Notes: generated from the letters alone by a model not told the origin. 64,000 nucleotides of DNA from CAYYYP01 sp964475985 (GCA_964475985.1 CAYYYP010000011.1:15393-79392); one strand, 5' to 3'. Positions 16,470-24,601 are shown, counted from the first letter of the stretch. Numbers and translations are program-made.

Positions 16470-17960
16470 ATGGCTATGGCGCATCACGGCATCTTCGATT
16501 ATTTCAAAAATGCATCTTTCATGATGAGTGTGTTATTGTTTGGGTTAAGCTTTAGCGCCCAGGGAGCCATCACTTCAGATCTCGACAATCGAGGTGAGAA
16601 AATCGAGGGTCAAGAAAACGCGATTTTAACCGACGCTCCCAATCTTCCGCCCCCTATCACCAGAAAACATGCCACAAAAGTTATCGTGCACCTTGAAGTC
16701 AAAGAAGTCCAAGGCAGGCTCGCAGATGGCGTAAAATACACGTTTTGGACTTTTGGCGGAAAGGTCCCTGGAAAATTTATCCGAATTCGCGAAGGCGATT
16801 TCGTTGAGTTTCATCTCGATAACCATCCCGAAAACAAAATGCCTCACAACATTGATCTTCATTCAGTCAATGGTCAAGGAGGTGGGGCCGCTGCCTCACT
16901 TACAGCTCCAGGTCATAGCTCGGTTTTCTCATTTAAGGCGCTCAATTCCGGGCTTTACGTTTATCACTGCGCAACAGCTCCCGTTGGGATGCACGTTGGA
17001 AATGGAATGTATGGTCTCATTTTAGTTGAGCCCAAAGAAGGTTTACCTAAGGTGGATCACGAATACTATGTGATGCAAGGCGACTTTTATACTAAAGGCC
17101 CTAATGGTCAGCAAGGTCTTCAACCCTTCAGCATGGAAAAAGCGATTCAAGAAAAACCTGAATATGTGGTTTTTAATGGCTCAGTAGGAGCACTTTCTGG
17201 CGATAACGCACTTACTGCAAAGCCCGGCGAAACCGTAAGACTCTTTGTTGGAAACGGTGGACCGAACCTCACTTCTTCATTCCACGTGATCGGAGAAATT
17301 TTTGATCAAGTTTGGCCGGAAGGAAACATGAGCCAAATCGCTCACAACGTTCAAACGACCATCGTCCCATCCGGAGGCTCATCGATTGTTCAGTTTCGGG
17401 TGAATGTGCCGGGTACTTACATTTTAGTTGATCACGCACTTACTCGTGCTTTTAACAAAGGAGCTCTTGCTCAGCTTAAAGTGGCGGGCGATGAGGATAA
17501 GCTTGTGTACTCTGGAAAAGTCAGCGACGAAGTTTATCTCCCAGAAGGAACTCGTATTCGAGTCACCGAACAGCCCTCAAAACTTACACCTGCTGCCACC
17601 TCAAAACCACAGCGCATTGAACGAGGCAAGGCCGTCTATATGACTAACTGTGCGGCCTGCCATCAGGCGAATGGTCAGGGAATTCCTCATGCGTTTCCAC
17701 CTCTAGCGAAATCGGATTTCTTAAACGCAGATAAGAACCGTGCGATCAAGACCGTAACCGGAGGGCTTCAAGGAAAGGTCATCGTGAATGGCCAAGAATA
17801 CAATGGCGTGATGCCCGCATGGACACTCAGCGATGAAGACATCGCAAATGTTCTTACCTATGTCTACAATACTTGGGGAAATTCTGGAAAAGAAGTCACC
17901 CCAGCAGAAGTGAAAGCACATGCTGAGAAAAAGGGTTCACAACATAAGTCAGAGGAATAA
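16470..17960 (+). CDS. nirK: Copper nitrite reductase (AniA-type) fused to cytochrome c
   Basis: Periplasmic enzyme, 496 residues, reducing nitrite to NO. After a signal region (about 15-32) come two cupredoxin domains. Type 1 copper ligands are H126, C167, H175 and M180. Type 2 ligands are H131, H166 and H322, with catalytic D129 and H272. The loop [17 protein letters not shown] is of the short AniA kind, distinct from the Alcaligenes NirK form. A C-terminal cytochrome c domain carries CAACH (394-398) and a likely Met ligand in NGVMPAW, so the enzyme brings its own electron relay. GGAAAGGA precedes the start. nirV overlaps its end by 41 bp. All catalytic residues are intact. Confidence 0.95.
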   Translation: MAMAHHGIFDYFKNASFMMSVLLFGLSFSAQGAITSDLDNRGEKIEGQENAILTDAPNLPPPITRKHATKVIVHLEVKEVQGRLADGVKYTFWTFGGKVPGKFIRIREGDFVEFHLDNHPENKMPHNIDLHSVNGQGGGAAASLTAPGHSSVFSFKALNSGLYVYHCATAPVGMHVGNGMYGLILVEPKEGLPKVDHEYYVMQGDFYTKGPNGQQGLQPFSMEKAIQEKPEYVVFNGSVGALSGDNALTAKPGETVRLFVGNGGPNLTSSFHVIGEIFDQVWPEGNMSQIAHNVQTTIVPSGGSSIVQFRVNVPGTYILVDHALTRAFNKGALAQLKVAGDEDKLVYSGKVSDEVYLPEGTRIRVTEQPSKLTPAATSKPQRIERGKAVYMTNCAACHQANGQGIPHAFPPLAKSDFLNADKNRAIKTVTGGLQGKVIVNGQEYNGVMPAWTLSDEDIANVLTYVYNTWGNSGKEVTPAEVKAHAEKKGSQHKSEE

Positions 17961-18783
17961 CCTTTTCTCGCAAAAGAATGCTTGTTCCTTTGTAATTGCA
18001 ATCATGCTTACCGCCGGATGCGTTCTCCTTTCGCATCCGGCAAAGGCTTCCCAAAAAGAGTTCCTTTTACCTTCTGGAAGCTATCTGCCGTTTTTCTCTC
18101 CTAAGAGTTCAAAGGACAAAAGATCATCCGATGATGTGATAAAAAAGCCCGTTACCGTTCAATCATTTTGGATGGATACTTATCCAGTCTCAAACGGCGA
18201 CTTTCTAGAGTTCGTAAAAGCCAATCCTGATTGGCGACGCTCCAAAGTAAGTCGCATTTTTGCCGATGATTCTTATTTAAAACACTGGAAAGGCGATCTC
18301 TCGCTAAAAACACCTAAAGACCTAAATCGTCCGGTGATTCACATCTCTTGGTTTGCAGCTCAGGCCTATTGTGAATCCCTAGGACGTGAGCTCCCAACAA
18401 CGGATCAATGGGAATACGCAGTAAATAATGGTGGTCAACATCAAGATCAAATCAAGCAAGCCATCATTGCCTGGTATAGCGAACCCAATTCAAAGTCTTT
18501 ACCTAATGTCAAAGCCACATCCGCGAATCACTACGGTATTCGCGCTCTTATTGGTGTGATCTGGGAGTGGACGCTTGATTTCAATAACACGATGATGGGC
18601 TCTGAACTCAGAAACAGTGGAATTAAACAAGAAGATCTCTTTTGCGGTGCAGGAAGCTTAGGGGCCTTGGACGCTTCAGACTACGCCAAATTTATGAGGT
18701 ATTCGTTTCGTGGAAGTTTGAAGGCCGATTACACGACAGCAAATCTTGGCTTTCGATGCGCGAGGGAGGCAGCAAAAAAATGA
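17920..18783 (+). CDS. nirV: NirV-like SUMF1/FGE-domain protein
   Basis: Exported protein of 287 residues with an N-terminal hydrophobic segment (about 23-43) and a formylglycine-generating-enzyme-type domain. Conserved blocks are [55 protein letters not shown] and NLGFRCAR. The paired cysteines that make true FGE catalytic are absent near YSFRGSL, so it is probably not a formylglycine enzyme. Such genes, called nirV, commonly accompany nirK, and their role is unsettled. The start lies inside nirK; no later in-frame start has a ribosome site. The sco gene overlaps its stop by ATGA. Confidence 0.85.
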   Translation: MLRKRVHNISQRNNLFSQKNACSFVIAIMLTAGCVLLSHPAKASQKEFLLPSGSYLPFFSPKSSKDKRSSDDVIKKPVTVQSFWMDTYPVSNGDFLEFVKANPDWRRSKVSRIFADDSYLKHWKGDLSLKTPKDLNRPVIHISWFAAQAYCESLGRELPTTDQWEYAVNNGGQHQDQIKQAIIAWYSEPNSKSLPNVKATSANHYGIRALIGVIWEWTLDFNNTMMGSELRNSGIKQEDLFCGAGSLGALDASDYAKFMRYSFRGSLKADYTTANLGFRCAREAAKK

Positions 18784-19400
18784 AATATCAAACAACTTTA
18801 AATTATGGTCAGTGGCTCTTAATATTCGTGCTACTCGCAATCCCGTTTATTCAGATACGTGCCGTTCAGGCAGATGCATTAAATTTAAAAAGTAAATCTC
18901 TTTACCACTCAAAAACTCAGTTTGAGAATCAAGAGGGCAAAAAGATTTCTCTCTCGGATTTAAAAGGTACACCCTTAGTAGTGGCTATGCTCTACACCAG
19001 CTGCCAGGCGTCTTGTCCGCTGACGATGGCTGATCTTCGGGCCATAGAAAAAGGGCTCTCGCCTGACGAGAAGAAAAAAGTCAGATTTGCTGTTTTTACT
19101 TTTGATTCTGAAAAAGACACTCCAAAACACCTGAAGTCATTTTCTCAAAAGCAAAACGTTGACCTTAGCCATTGGACTTTTTTCCATAGTAGCCCTAAAA
19201 ACATTCGCGAGCTTGCAGCATTGCTAGGAATCAAATTCAAAAAACTTGACTCAGGCGATTTTGACCACTCCAATATCATTACGATTCTCGACCAAGAGGG
19301 AGTCATCATTCATCAGCAAGTTGGAGTTCGTCAAAATCCAGAAGAGTCCATTCAGACGTTAAAGAAACTTCTTGGCAGCGAAAGTCACGACAAGAAGTGA
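18780..19400 (+). CDS. Sco1/SenC-family copper chaperone
   Basis: Periplasm-facing thioredoxin-fold protein, 206 residues, anchored by an N-terminal hydrophobic helix (about 11-30). C75-x3-C79 in TSCQASCPLTM and H163 in DFDHSNIITIL are the three copper ligands of Sco proteins. GGGAGG lies upstream, and the ATG overlaps the nirV stop (ATGA), so the longer reading frame upstream is not used. Sco proteins load copper into oxidases; directly behind nirK it probably delivers copper to the nitrite reductase. It is the last gene of the operon; yceI converges on it 25 bp away. Confidence 0.9.
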   Translation: MKYQTTLNYGQWLLIFVLLAIPFIQIRAVQADALNLKSKSLYHSKTQFENQEGKKISLSDLKGTPLVVAMLYTSCQASCPLTMADLRAIEKGLSPDEKKKVRFAVFTFDSEKDTPKHLKSFSQKQNVDLSHWTFFHSSPKNIRELAALLGIKFKKLDSGDFDHSNIITILDQEGVIIHQQVGVRQNPEESIQTLKKLLGSESHDKK

Positions 19401-19424
19401 TCTCTAAATTCATCCCTTGTCCTT

Positions 19425-19988
19425 TCAATGATCAAGCATGATCTGAATGTTCACATCGAGCTTATCTTTGCAGCGAAGTGAGCCACCCATTCCGGTAAGC
19501 GGCTTAATCTTAAAGTCGCTCTGGAGAATACTGGCCTGACACAAAAGACTGTTTTTTGTGTGCTTAAAAACAAGGTCAATCTCTTTGGAAATTCCGTTAA
19601 TCGTAAGCTTTCCCATAACGACTACAGAAAACGGGTAACAAGAATCTCGAATGGAGGCTACCGTCGAGACAAAATGGATTTCTGGAAACTGATCGATTTT
19701 AAGAATTTTATCTGAAACTGCCTTGAGAATTCTTGAATGATCAGAGCTTGAGATTTTTTCAGAAATAACTTTAAGAGAATCGGCATTCACCAACACCTGA
19801 ACTTGAGGTGTAGAATTCAAGTCCACTTGAGCTTGAATTTTTGATGCCAGTAGTTTTGGAGAAGTGGTCACAAAAGAAAGAGGCCCTTCGACTGAGGTTT
19901 GAATCTCAATACGAATCTCCTTTTCTGTAAGGCTTCGGGGCAGGCTATTTTGAAGGTCTGCGGATCTCCCTTCGGATCTGAAATTCAC
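19425..19988 (-). CDS. YceI-like domain protein
   Basis: Protein of 187 residues whose body matches the YceI lipocalin-like fold: paired strands such as LLASKIQAQVDLNS, an alpha segment around SDHSRILKAVSDKILKIDQFPEIHFVST, then VVVMGKLTINGISKEIDLVF. YceI proteins are usually exported and bind long lipids, but no signal peptide is visible in this reading, which begins at GTG without a clear ribosome site. The real start could differ or the gene could be 5'-truncated. It converges with sco and lies downstream of the sigma/anti-sigma genes on the same strand. Confidence 0.7.
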   Translation of the reverse strand: MNFRSEGRSADLQNSLPRSLTEKEIRIEIQTSVEGPLSFVTTSPKLLASKIQAQVDLNSTPQVQVLVNADSLKVISEKISSSDHSRILKAVSDKILKIDQFPEIHFVSTVASIRDSCYPFSVVVMGKLTINGISKEIDLVFKHTKNSLLCQASILQSDFKIKPLTGMGGSLRCKDKLDVNIQIMLDH

Positions 19989-20093
19989 CTAGTCTCTCTT
20001 TCGACAAAGGATAAAGATTCTAGGTCAGTGCAAATAACGTGCGCTGTTATTTTATCATTCTAGAGGAGAAAATCACTGCATTTTGAGCAAAAT

Positions 20094-20111
20094 TGTCCCA
20101 TCAACGGGACA
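20094..20111. repeat. Inverted repeat upstream of the YceI-like gene
   Basis: TGTCCC-ATCAAC-GGGACA is a perfect 6-6-6 inverted repeat, 106 bp before the YceI-like gene and 28 bp after the anti-sigma stop. It has no T-tract. It may be an operator; its core is unlike the Fnr-type boxes. Confidence 0.4.
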
Positions 20112-20139
20112 TCTCGGAGACTGTTCTCATGCCCCTGTC

Positions 20140-20700
20140 TTAAAGTGGCGCTGATCCAGTAAAGCGGTATACTCGTAAGCGAAACCGCCATCCCAGCGCC
20201 AACGAAGTATACCCCCCGAAAACCGAACCGATCATCCAAGCGATCCCAAATGTTATTGCGACCGTAGCGCCGAGAGAGGCAAATACAAAAACGGAGAGCC
20301 AGGAAAGCAAAACCAACTGTACAAACTCTCTCTTACGGATGGCTCTGATCTCTTCTGGTTTGAGGACAAGGCTTGAGACAAACATACTTGCACCTAAAAA
20401 AAGAGCCCCACACGCAATAGAGCAAACGAGCTCGCCAAAATGCATGAAAAGGGCCGTAAGCCCCATACCTTCAAAAAGCCCAATTCCAAACTGCGGACAA
20501 ATGAGCAGCACCAAAAATCCAACAACAAAATGGATTAGAGCAAGTTTAACAAACACCATCCATTGTGAAGGATTCAAATCGCTCTGCACTATCTTGATGA
20601 TCCGAGAGGAAATGGGTTCTGGCGGCTCTCGCTTTTCCGCCGAGAGAAAGCTTTGAAATTCATTTGCCCACTCATTTAAAAGTAATTTTTTCTCATTCAT
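20140..20700 (-). CDS. Putative membrane anti-sigma factor
   Basis: Protein of 186 residues: a soluble N-terminal 45 residues, then four or five hydrophobic helices between about 48 and 170. It begins four bases inside the end of the ECF sigma gene (ATGA), the usual arrangement for a sigma factor and its anti-sigma partner. The N-terminal part lacks the H-x3-C-x2-C zinc motif of ZAS anti-sigmas. The layout is more like the NrsF/DUF1109 kind of polytopic regulators, though sequence resemblance is weak. It would hold the sigma factor at the membrane until a periplasmic signal, possibly metal, arrives. Confidence 0.7.
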   Translation of the reverse strand: MNEKKLLLNEWANEFQSFLSAEKREPPEPISSRIIKIVQSDLNPSQWMVFVKLALIHFVVGFLVLLICPQFGIGLFEGMGLTALFMHFGELVCSIACGALFLGASMFVSSLVLKPEEIRAIRKREFVQLVLLSWLSVFVFASLGATVAITFGIAWMIGSVFGGYTSLALGWRFRLRVYRFTGSAPL

Positions 20701-21221
20701 CGGTTTTTCCTTAATTTTTTAATCGCGCGACTGATAAGTTGCCGCACATTCGCGGGCGAAGTTTCAAGACGCCTTGAAATGTCGTCAAACGAATAATCGT
20801 GCGCAAACCGAAGTGTCACTGCTTGCTTCTGAGATTCGGAAAGCACAGCCAAATTCGGAAGAGATACTTTCGGCTCCAAGTCTTGGGTTTGGGCATGAGC
20901 CTGCTCAATATACTCTGGGCTAAGATCTTCGATCGAATTCTCTTTTTTCCTTACCGCATCGATCATCACGGTTCGACAAATCGTAAAGAGCCAAGGCAGA
21001 AATGGAAAAGATGGATTGTATTGGCCTCTAGAACGATGAAGTTTCAATAACGTAGCTTGAAAAACGTCATCGACGACCGGGCGCTCTTTGAGTCTCTGAA
21101 CAAGATAGCCATAAACTTTGGAGGAGTGCCTCTGGTAAAGCTCACAAAAAGCGAGTTCGTCGCCTTGTTTATACTTCGTCATGAGCACCTCGTCAGATAA
21201 GGACTTCATCTCTTTCGCCAT
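20697..21221 (-). CDS. ECF RNA polymerase sigma factor
   Basis: Group IV sigma-70 factor, about 175 residues. Region 2 reads from DELAFCELYQRHSSKVYGYL to FLPWLFTICRTVMIDAVRK and region 4 holds the helix-turn-helix FDDISRRLETSPANVRQLISRAIKKLRK. The start at 21221 is chosen because the predicted autoregulatory promoter lies at 21253-21280, which rules out the longer reading from 21290; a start at 21209 remains possible. Downstream is the membrane anti-sigma gene. The divergently transcribed Cys-rich peptide has the same promoter sequence, which marks it as the closest target. Confidence 0.9.
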   Translation of the reverse strand: MAKEMKSLSDEVLMTKYKQGDELAFCELYQRHSSKVYGYLVQRLKERPVVDDVFQATLLKLHRSRGQYNPSFPFLPWLFTICRTVMIDAVRKKENSIEDLSPEYIEQAHAQTQDLEPKVSLPNLAVLSESQKQAVTLRFAHDYSFDDISRRLETSPANVRQLISRAIKKLRKNR

Positions 21222-21252
21222 ATAGTTATTGGACTCTGGTCCGCTTATTATT

Positions 21253-21280
21253 CCTACGTTCCAAATGGCTATTTTGTGAC
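21253..21280 (-). promoter_or_regulatory. ECF-type promoter of the sigma operon
   Basis: On the minus strand GTCACAAA (21280-21273), a 14-bp spacer and CGTAGG (21258-21253). The -35 block and spacing are identical to the promoter facing the other way at 21303-21330, and CGTA is a common ECF -10 core. Transcription would start near 21246, 25 bp before the sigma ATG. Confidence 0.65.
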
Positions 21281-21302
21281 ACTCAAACAAAAAATAAATG
21301 CC

Positions 21303-21330
21303 GTCACAAAGGCTCTTTTAGGTTCGTATT
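21303..21330 (+). promoter_or_regulatory. ECF-type promoter of the Cys-rich peptide gene
   Basis: GTCACAAA (21303-21310), a 14-bp spacer, then CGTATT (21325-21330). It mirrors the sigma-operon promoter, with the two -35 blocks 22 bp apart and facing outward. Transcription would start near 21337, about 43 bp before the ATG at 21380. Confidence 0.65.
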
Positions 21331-21379
21331 TAACTATAGCGTTAACCAATGTTTTGAACCAGAAAGGAAGATCTTATTT

Positions 21380-21571
21380 ATGCGTTTACCAATACTTTTC
21401 GCTCTAGCTCTCCTGGCGACAAATCCTGCTTTTTCAGCCGATACTCACTGCCAATGCAGCAAGGAATGCATGGAAAGTTGCCAGAATGGGCACGGAAAAG
21501 ACTGCCAGTGCAAGCATTGCGATTGCAAGAAAACAGGAAAGTGCAGTGACAATCACTGCGAGAAAAAGTGA
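21380..21571 (+). CDS. Exported Cys-rich metallothionein-like peptide
   Basis: Protein of 63 residues. A signal peptide (about 1-19, ending PAFSA) is followed by a 44-residue mature part with ten cysteines and four histidines, arranged as CQC, C-x3-C, CQCKHCDC and HC. This pattern suggests soft-metal binding, most likely copper or zinc, in the periplasm. AAGGAAG lies before the ATG at good spacing. It is transcribed away from the ECF sigma gene and shares its promoter sequence, so it is a probable effector or signal protein of that system. The neighbouring copper enzymes make copper handling plausible. No named family is recognised. Confidence 0.8.
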   Translation: MRLPILFALALLATNPAFSADTHCQCSKECMESCQNGHGKDCQCKHCDCKKTGKCSDNHCEKK

Positions 21572-21822
21572 CGAGCGGTTATCCGCTGTGAAATGGCAAG
21601 AAGTAGCAGTCTTTATTAGATAGGCTTAGTGTCTTTGGGTTGCTCTGGCGGTACGAGCAAGTCTTCAAGAGAAAATTCGGCAAGCTCCGACCTGCTCGCC
21701 AGGCCTGCCTTGGAGTAGATCGAAGTGGACTGATCTCGAAGGGAGTAGGTCTAAACAAAGGCCGCTCCCTTCGTCTGCGCTAGAAGTGACTTTCGTATTG
21801 AGCCGTGGATTCTTGATTAGAA

Positions 21823-21852
21823 TTGACAGACTGTTTTTAAGGCGAGTATCCA
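21823..21852 (+). promoter_or_regulatory. Sigma-70-type promoter candidate for the VOC gene
   Basis: TTGACA (21823-21828), an 18-bp spacer and TATCCA (21847-21852) lie directly before the palindrome and ATG of the VOC-family gene. The rest of 21572-21822 shows only a small AGCGG/CCGCT hairpin just past the Cys-rich gene. Confidence 0.45.
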
Positions 21853-21867
21853 AAACCCTGAGGGTTT
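21853..21867. promoter_or_regulatory. Palindrome covering the VOC gene ribosome site
   Basis: AAACCCT-G-AGGGTTT is a perfect inverted repeat ending one base before the ATG at 21869. It contains the likely ribosome site GAGGG, so it could be an operator overlapping the transcript start. Confidence 0.4.
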
Positions 21868-21868
21868 C

Positions 21869-22255
21869 ATGATCACGTCCCATTTTATTCTTTATGTCAG
21901 CGACCAAGAGCGAAGCACTCGATTTTACTCCACCGTTCTTGGACAAAAACCACAGCTTCATATGCCAGGTATGACAGAGTTTGGATTAAGCGATACTTGC
22001 GTTCTAGGGCTAATGCCCGAAGCAGGAATTAAGCGCCTGCTTGGTGATCGACTACCTGATCCCGCAATCGCCAATGGAACTCCCCGTGCGGAAGTCTATC
22101 TCCGAGTCGATGACCCTCAAGCTTTTCATCAACGCGCAATTGAAATGGGTGCGCAAGAGCTGAGTCCCCTGGAAAAGCGAAGCTGGGGCGATATTGCTAC
22201 ATATAGTCTTGATCCTGACGGGCACGTACTTGCTTTTGCCAAAGCGGCTAAATGA
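21869..22255 (+). CDS. VOC/glyoxalase-family protein
   Basis: Small cytoplasmic protein of 128 residues made of two beta-alpha-beta3 modules. FILYVSDQERSTRFYSTVLGQKP opens the first module and YLRVDDPQAFHQRAIEMGAQEL the second, ending in SLDPDGHVLAFA. These are typical of the vicinal-oxygen-chelate superfamily, which includes glyoxalases, dioxygenases and antibiotic-binding proteins. Likely metal-site positions are His, Glu and the D-P-D-G-H segment, but the substrate cannot be inferred. It stands alone between the sigma-factor block and the mobile-element region. Confidence 0.85.
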   Translation: MITSHFILYVSDQERSTRFYSTVLGQKPQLHMPGMTEFGLSDTCVLGLMPEAGIKRLLGDRLPDPAIANGTPRAEVYLRVDDPQAFHQRAIEMGAQELSPLEKRSWGDIATYSLDPDGHVLAFAKAAK

Positions 22256-22520
22256 ATAGATTAAAAATTTTTCGCAGGCGACATGGAATATCCGCATCAG
22301 AGCCCGACCCACCCCCATCCCCCCCTTAAGAGGCTTTCCCTTTTCAATCAATCACCCCGTACGCGATAGGGTTAGCTAAGGGTAAAGAAACCCTTTGCAT
22401 ACCCTTTGAGTAAAATGTGGGCTTTAAAACACCCGGATCGATTCGGAATTAGAGGGAGAGATCAGAACCGAAATTAGGTTCCAACCTATGCCTTGGCGAA
22501 GTTGGCAGCGACGAACTGTC

Positions 22521-22616
22521 TTATTTCGCTTAATTCGCACTTCGCAGCGTTGTACCAAAGATGGGAGGGACTTCTCTTCTCTTTGCTTCGCTTAATTCGC
22601 TTATTTCGCACTCGCA
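22521..22616. repeat. TTCGC iterated repeats
   Basis: TTCGCTTAATTCGC occurs twice as an exact copy (22525-22538 and 22587-22600). Each copy is flanked by further TTCGC units (22520s-22540s and 22604-22616) and by TTATTTCGCA-like segments. They lie downstream of the resolvase gene and could be recombinase or replication-protein sites. The remaining gap 22256-22713 holds only short ORFs without ribosome sites and an AAGGG/CCCTT hairpin near 22380-22410. Confidence 0.5.
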
Positions 22617-22713
22617 AGCCTTCCAGGGCAGGAGAGGCGCGTACCCAAAACTTCAGTTTGGAGTACACCCAAAACAGCATTTCGGCGCTCAATAGTATCA
22701 AGGGGTTGGAAGG

Positions 22714-23298
22714 TCAGTTTTGGAGGGGTTTGGGGTACAGCGACTTTTGAACGCTGCCCTTGGCAATCCCAAGCTTGGTGGCTATCTGGCGAATAGAGAG
22801 GCCCACAGAGCGAAGCTGACGGATCGCCTCGTCATCGCGCTCTTTCCTACGTCCAAGCTTTCGACCCTTCTTCTTAGCGTTAGCAAGACCGGCACGGACC
22901 CTCTCGCGAATAAGGCTTGCCTCAAACTCCGCGAAAGCGCCAATCAGATGGGCCATAAGGCGTCCTGCTGGGGTGCTTAGATCAATTTGATCTTTCATTG
23001 AAATGAAGTCCACACGGCAATCCTGAAGCGTCTCAAGCAAGCTCAATAAATCCTTCAACGAACGAGCAAAGCGGTCGAGCTTCCACACGAGACCCAAAGA
23101 AAACTTGCCAGTCTGCATATCAGCGAGCATCTGCTTGAGTTGGGGACGATTGGCGGTCGTACCCGTGATCTTCTCCTCGTAGATTCTGTAAGCCTCCCAG
23201 CCTTTGCTCTTGGCGAACTCCGTCAGCTCGCGAATCTGCAATTCCGTGTCCTGCTGCTCCGAAGAAACCCTGGCATACAGGGCAACATGCTTTTTCAT
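22714..23298 (-). CDS. Serine recombinase/resolvase
   Basis: Site-specific recombinase of 194 residues. The catalytic domain begins with ALYARVSSEQQ, where the Ser after Val is the nucleophile. It continues with LVWKLDRFARSLKDLL and LIGAFAEFEASLIRERVRAGLANAKKKGRKLGR, the conserved arginine and long E-helix of the resolvase/invertase group. The C-terminus has a helix-turn-helix (LSIRQIATKLGIAKGSVQKSL). All blocks are intact, so it is probably active. The upstream 110-aa gene overlaps it by ATGA. With the repeats around 22.5 kb it marks a mobile or formerly mobile segment. Confidence 0.93.
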   Translation of the reverse strand: MKKHVALYARVSSEQQDTELQIRELTEFAKSKGWEAYRIYEEKITGTTANRPQLKQMLADMQTGKFSLGLVWKLDRFARSLKDLLSLLETLQDCRVDFISMKDQIDLSTPAGRLMAHLIGAFAEFEASLIRERVRAGLANAKKKGRKLGRRKERDDEAIRQLRSVGLSIRQIATKLGIAKGSVQKSLYPKPLQN

Positions 23299-23627
23299 GA
23301 TTCGATATTCTCCGACTTTTTGATCCGTGCATGGACACGATGAATTTCTGCGCCCAATTCAACGGAATCAAAGGTGCAAGAGCGTAAAGTTCGCCCAAAG
23401 AAGTAGTGCTCCCTCACGATCTTACGATTGATATACTCGTCGATCGTATGCGCGATCTCCTCAAGGCTCTCAACGTCAAAGCATTCCAAGTCCTGTATGT
23501 TCAAAAGTAGATTTGCGATCATTCTTAGTCTGTAGTCGTCTTGGCAAACGATGTCCTGGTAACGCATCGCAAACTGATCAAACTTCCGACAACAAGGTTT
23601 CATCATGGCTTTCTTGGAACTACTCAT
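23295..23627 (-). CDS. Unknown 110-aa protein cotranscribed with the resolvase
   Basis: Not recognised. A helical, charged cytoplasmic protein with five Cys (KPCCRKF, IVCQDD, LECFDVE, RSCTFDS). Its TGA overlaps the resolvase ATG, so the two are one transcript; it may regulate or assist the recombinase. Transcription would start in the gap 23628-23709, which is divergent from the next gene. Confidence 0.6.
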   Translation of the reverse strand: MSSSKKAMMKPCCRKFDQFAMRYQDIVCQDDYRLRMIANLLLNIQDLECFDVESLEEIAHTIDEYINRKIVREHYFFGRTLRSCTFDSVELGAEIHRVHARIKKSENIES

Positions 23628-23709
23628 AGACAGCGTCTATACTACGGTCTAAAATGTATAGCAATATGCAAGTATTGTGAAGTGATAGCGTTTGTATAGA
23701 ATCTAAGGA

Positions 23710-23907
23710 ATGACGCTACCTAAGCTTCCAGACAACGGGCCGAGAAATGTCGGAGTTTCTTTTCGGATTTCAAAGATATCGGCAGACCAATTGAAGGCGC
23801 TAGCGAAGTCCAATGGGCTCAGCCAAGCCGATGTCATCGAGTGGCTTTTGGATCGTGAGTGCCAGGCTCAGAATAAGAAGAAGTCGGAATCTAAGAAGGA
23901 GAAGTAG
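23710..23907 (+). CDS. Small ribbon-helix-helix-like protein
   Basis: 65 residues: GVSFRISKISADQLKALAKSNGLSQADVIEWLLDRE has the strand-helix-helix pattern of RHH DNA-binding proteins and antitoxins, followed by a lysine-rich tail. Only a resemblance. It is followed four bases later by the 229-aa gene, so it could be the regulator of that gene or an antitoxin-like partner. No clear ribosome site; the codon before the ATG region reads CTAAGGA, which would serve. Confidence 0.55.
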   Translation: MTLPKLPDNGPRNVGVSFRISKISADQLKALAKSNGLSQADVIEWLLDRECQAQNKKKSESKKEK

Positions 23908-23911
23908 TCCT

Positions 23912-24601
23912 ATGAAGGGCTCCAAGAAGCATCCAAATACAGTTGACCGAGACAGAACTAATCCAAAAAGTCTTGTCTCTATGATTGAAGGCGAGGCTTT
24001 TGAGAAAGCACTTGAGAAAGTCCCCGACGAGTATTGGGCTTTAAGCGAAGAAGAACTCCAAAAGCTCGCCAAGCCCTCCCGCACTGACTACGCCTTAAAG
24101 CTCGCATTCTGGAATGAGATCCGTTTGGCTGGCGAATACATCACAACCATCAAGCCTCAACGCATTTATGGCGGAATCTGCTCTTACGCAAATTGGCATC
24201 AAAACATGCTTTCCGTGCCAGAGAAGCTTGCCTGGCTTCTTTGCCCACTTCGAGATTTTCAAAAGAGCCTCGAACCGCTCTTGTACTGCATGGTGGAACG
24301 CTACTGGGAAGTCATGCAGCTTCCATTCTATGACAAGAAAGGCAACGTGATCGCCGGGAATGTGAAAGCTGTTCTACAGGTCAGTAAGCAGGTCGAAGAT
24401 CGTCTTCTGGGGAGCGCTGTTCAGAGAAGCGTCAGCCAAAACCAGAGTGTCCAGGTACGAGCTAATGTCGATGGGGATATTGGAATTCGTCCGGGAGAAA
24501 GCGAGACGGCTTATATGACACGACTTAATAAGCGCCTAAAAGAGCTAGAAGAAGAAGAGCGGGAAGCCATGCACCTACCTCCGCCAAAGATTGAAAATTG
24601 A
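23912..24601 (+). CDS. Unknown 229-aa mobile-element protein
   Basis: Not recognised. Mainly helical and soluble, with a basic N-terminus (MKGSKKHPNTVDRDR) and an acidic coiled C-terminus (KRLKELEEEEREAMHL). A central segment (SRTDYALKLAFWNEIRLAGE...ICSYANWHQN) is aromatic-rich. Layout vaguely recalls phage small-terminase or packaging adaptors, but no motif proves it. The ATG at 23912 follows AAGGAG; an upstream in-frame reading overlaps the RHH-like gene and is rejected. It shares a transcript with that gene. Confidence 0.6.
   Translation: MKGSKKHPNTVDRDRTNPKSLVSMIEGEAFEKALEKVPDEYWALSEEELQKLAKPSRTDYALKLAFWNEIRLAGEYITTIKPQRIYGGICSYANWHQNMLSVPEKLAWLLCPLRDFQKSLEPLLYCMVERYWEVMQLPFYDKKGNVIAGNVKAVLQVSKQVEDRLLGSAVQRSVSQNQSVQVRANVDGDIGIRPGESETAYMTRLNKRLKELEEEEREAMHLPPPKIEN

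Noticed and set aside
21572..21822. Small gene between the Cys-rich peptide and the VOC gene
   Set aside because: No frame has a ribosome site or protein-like composition; only a weak hairpin is visible.
22493..22750. Plus-strand ORF overlapping the resolvase 3' end
   Set aside because: Composition follows the TTCGC repeats, there is no ribosome site, and it overlaps a clear gene on the other strand.
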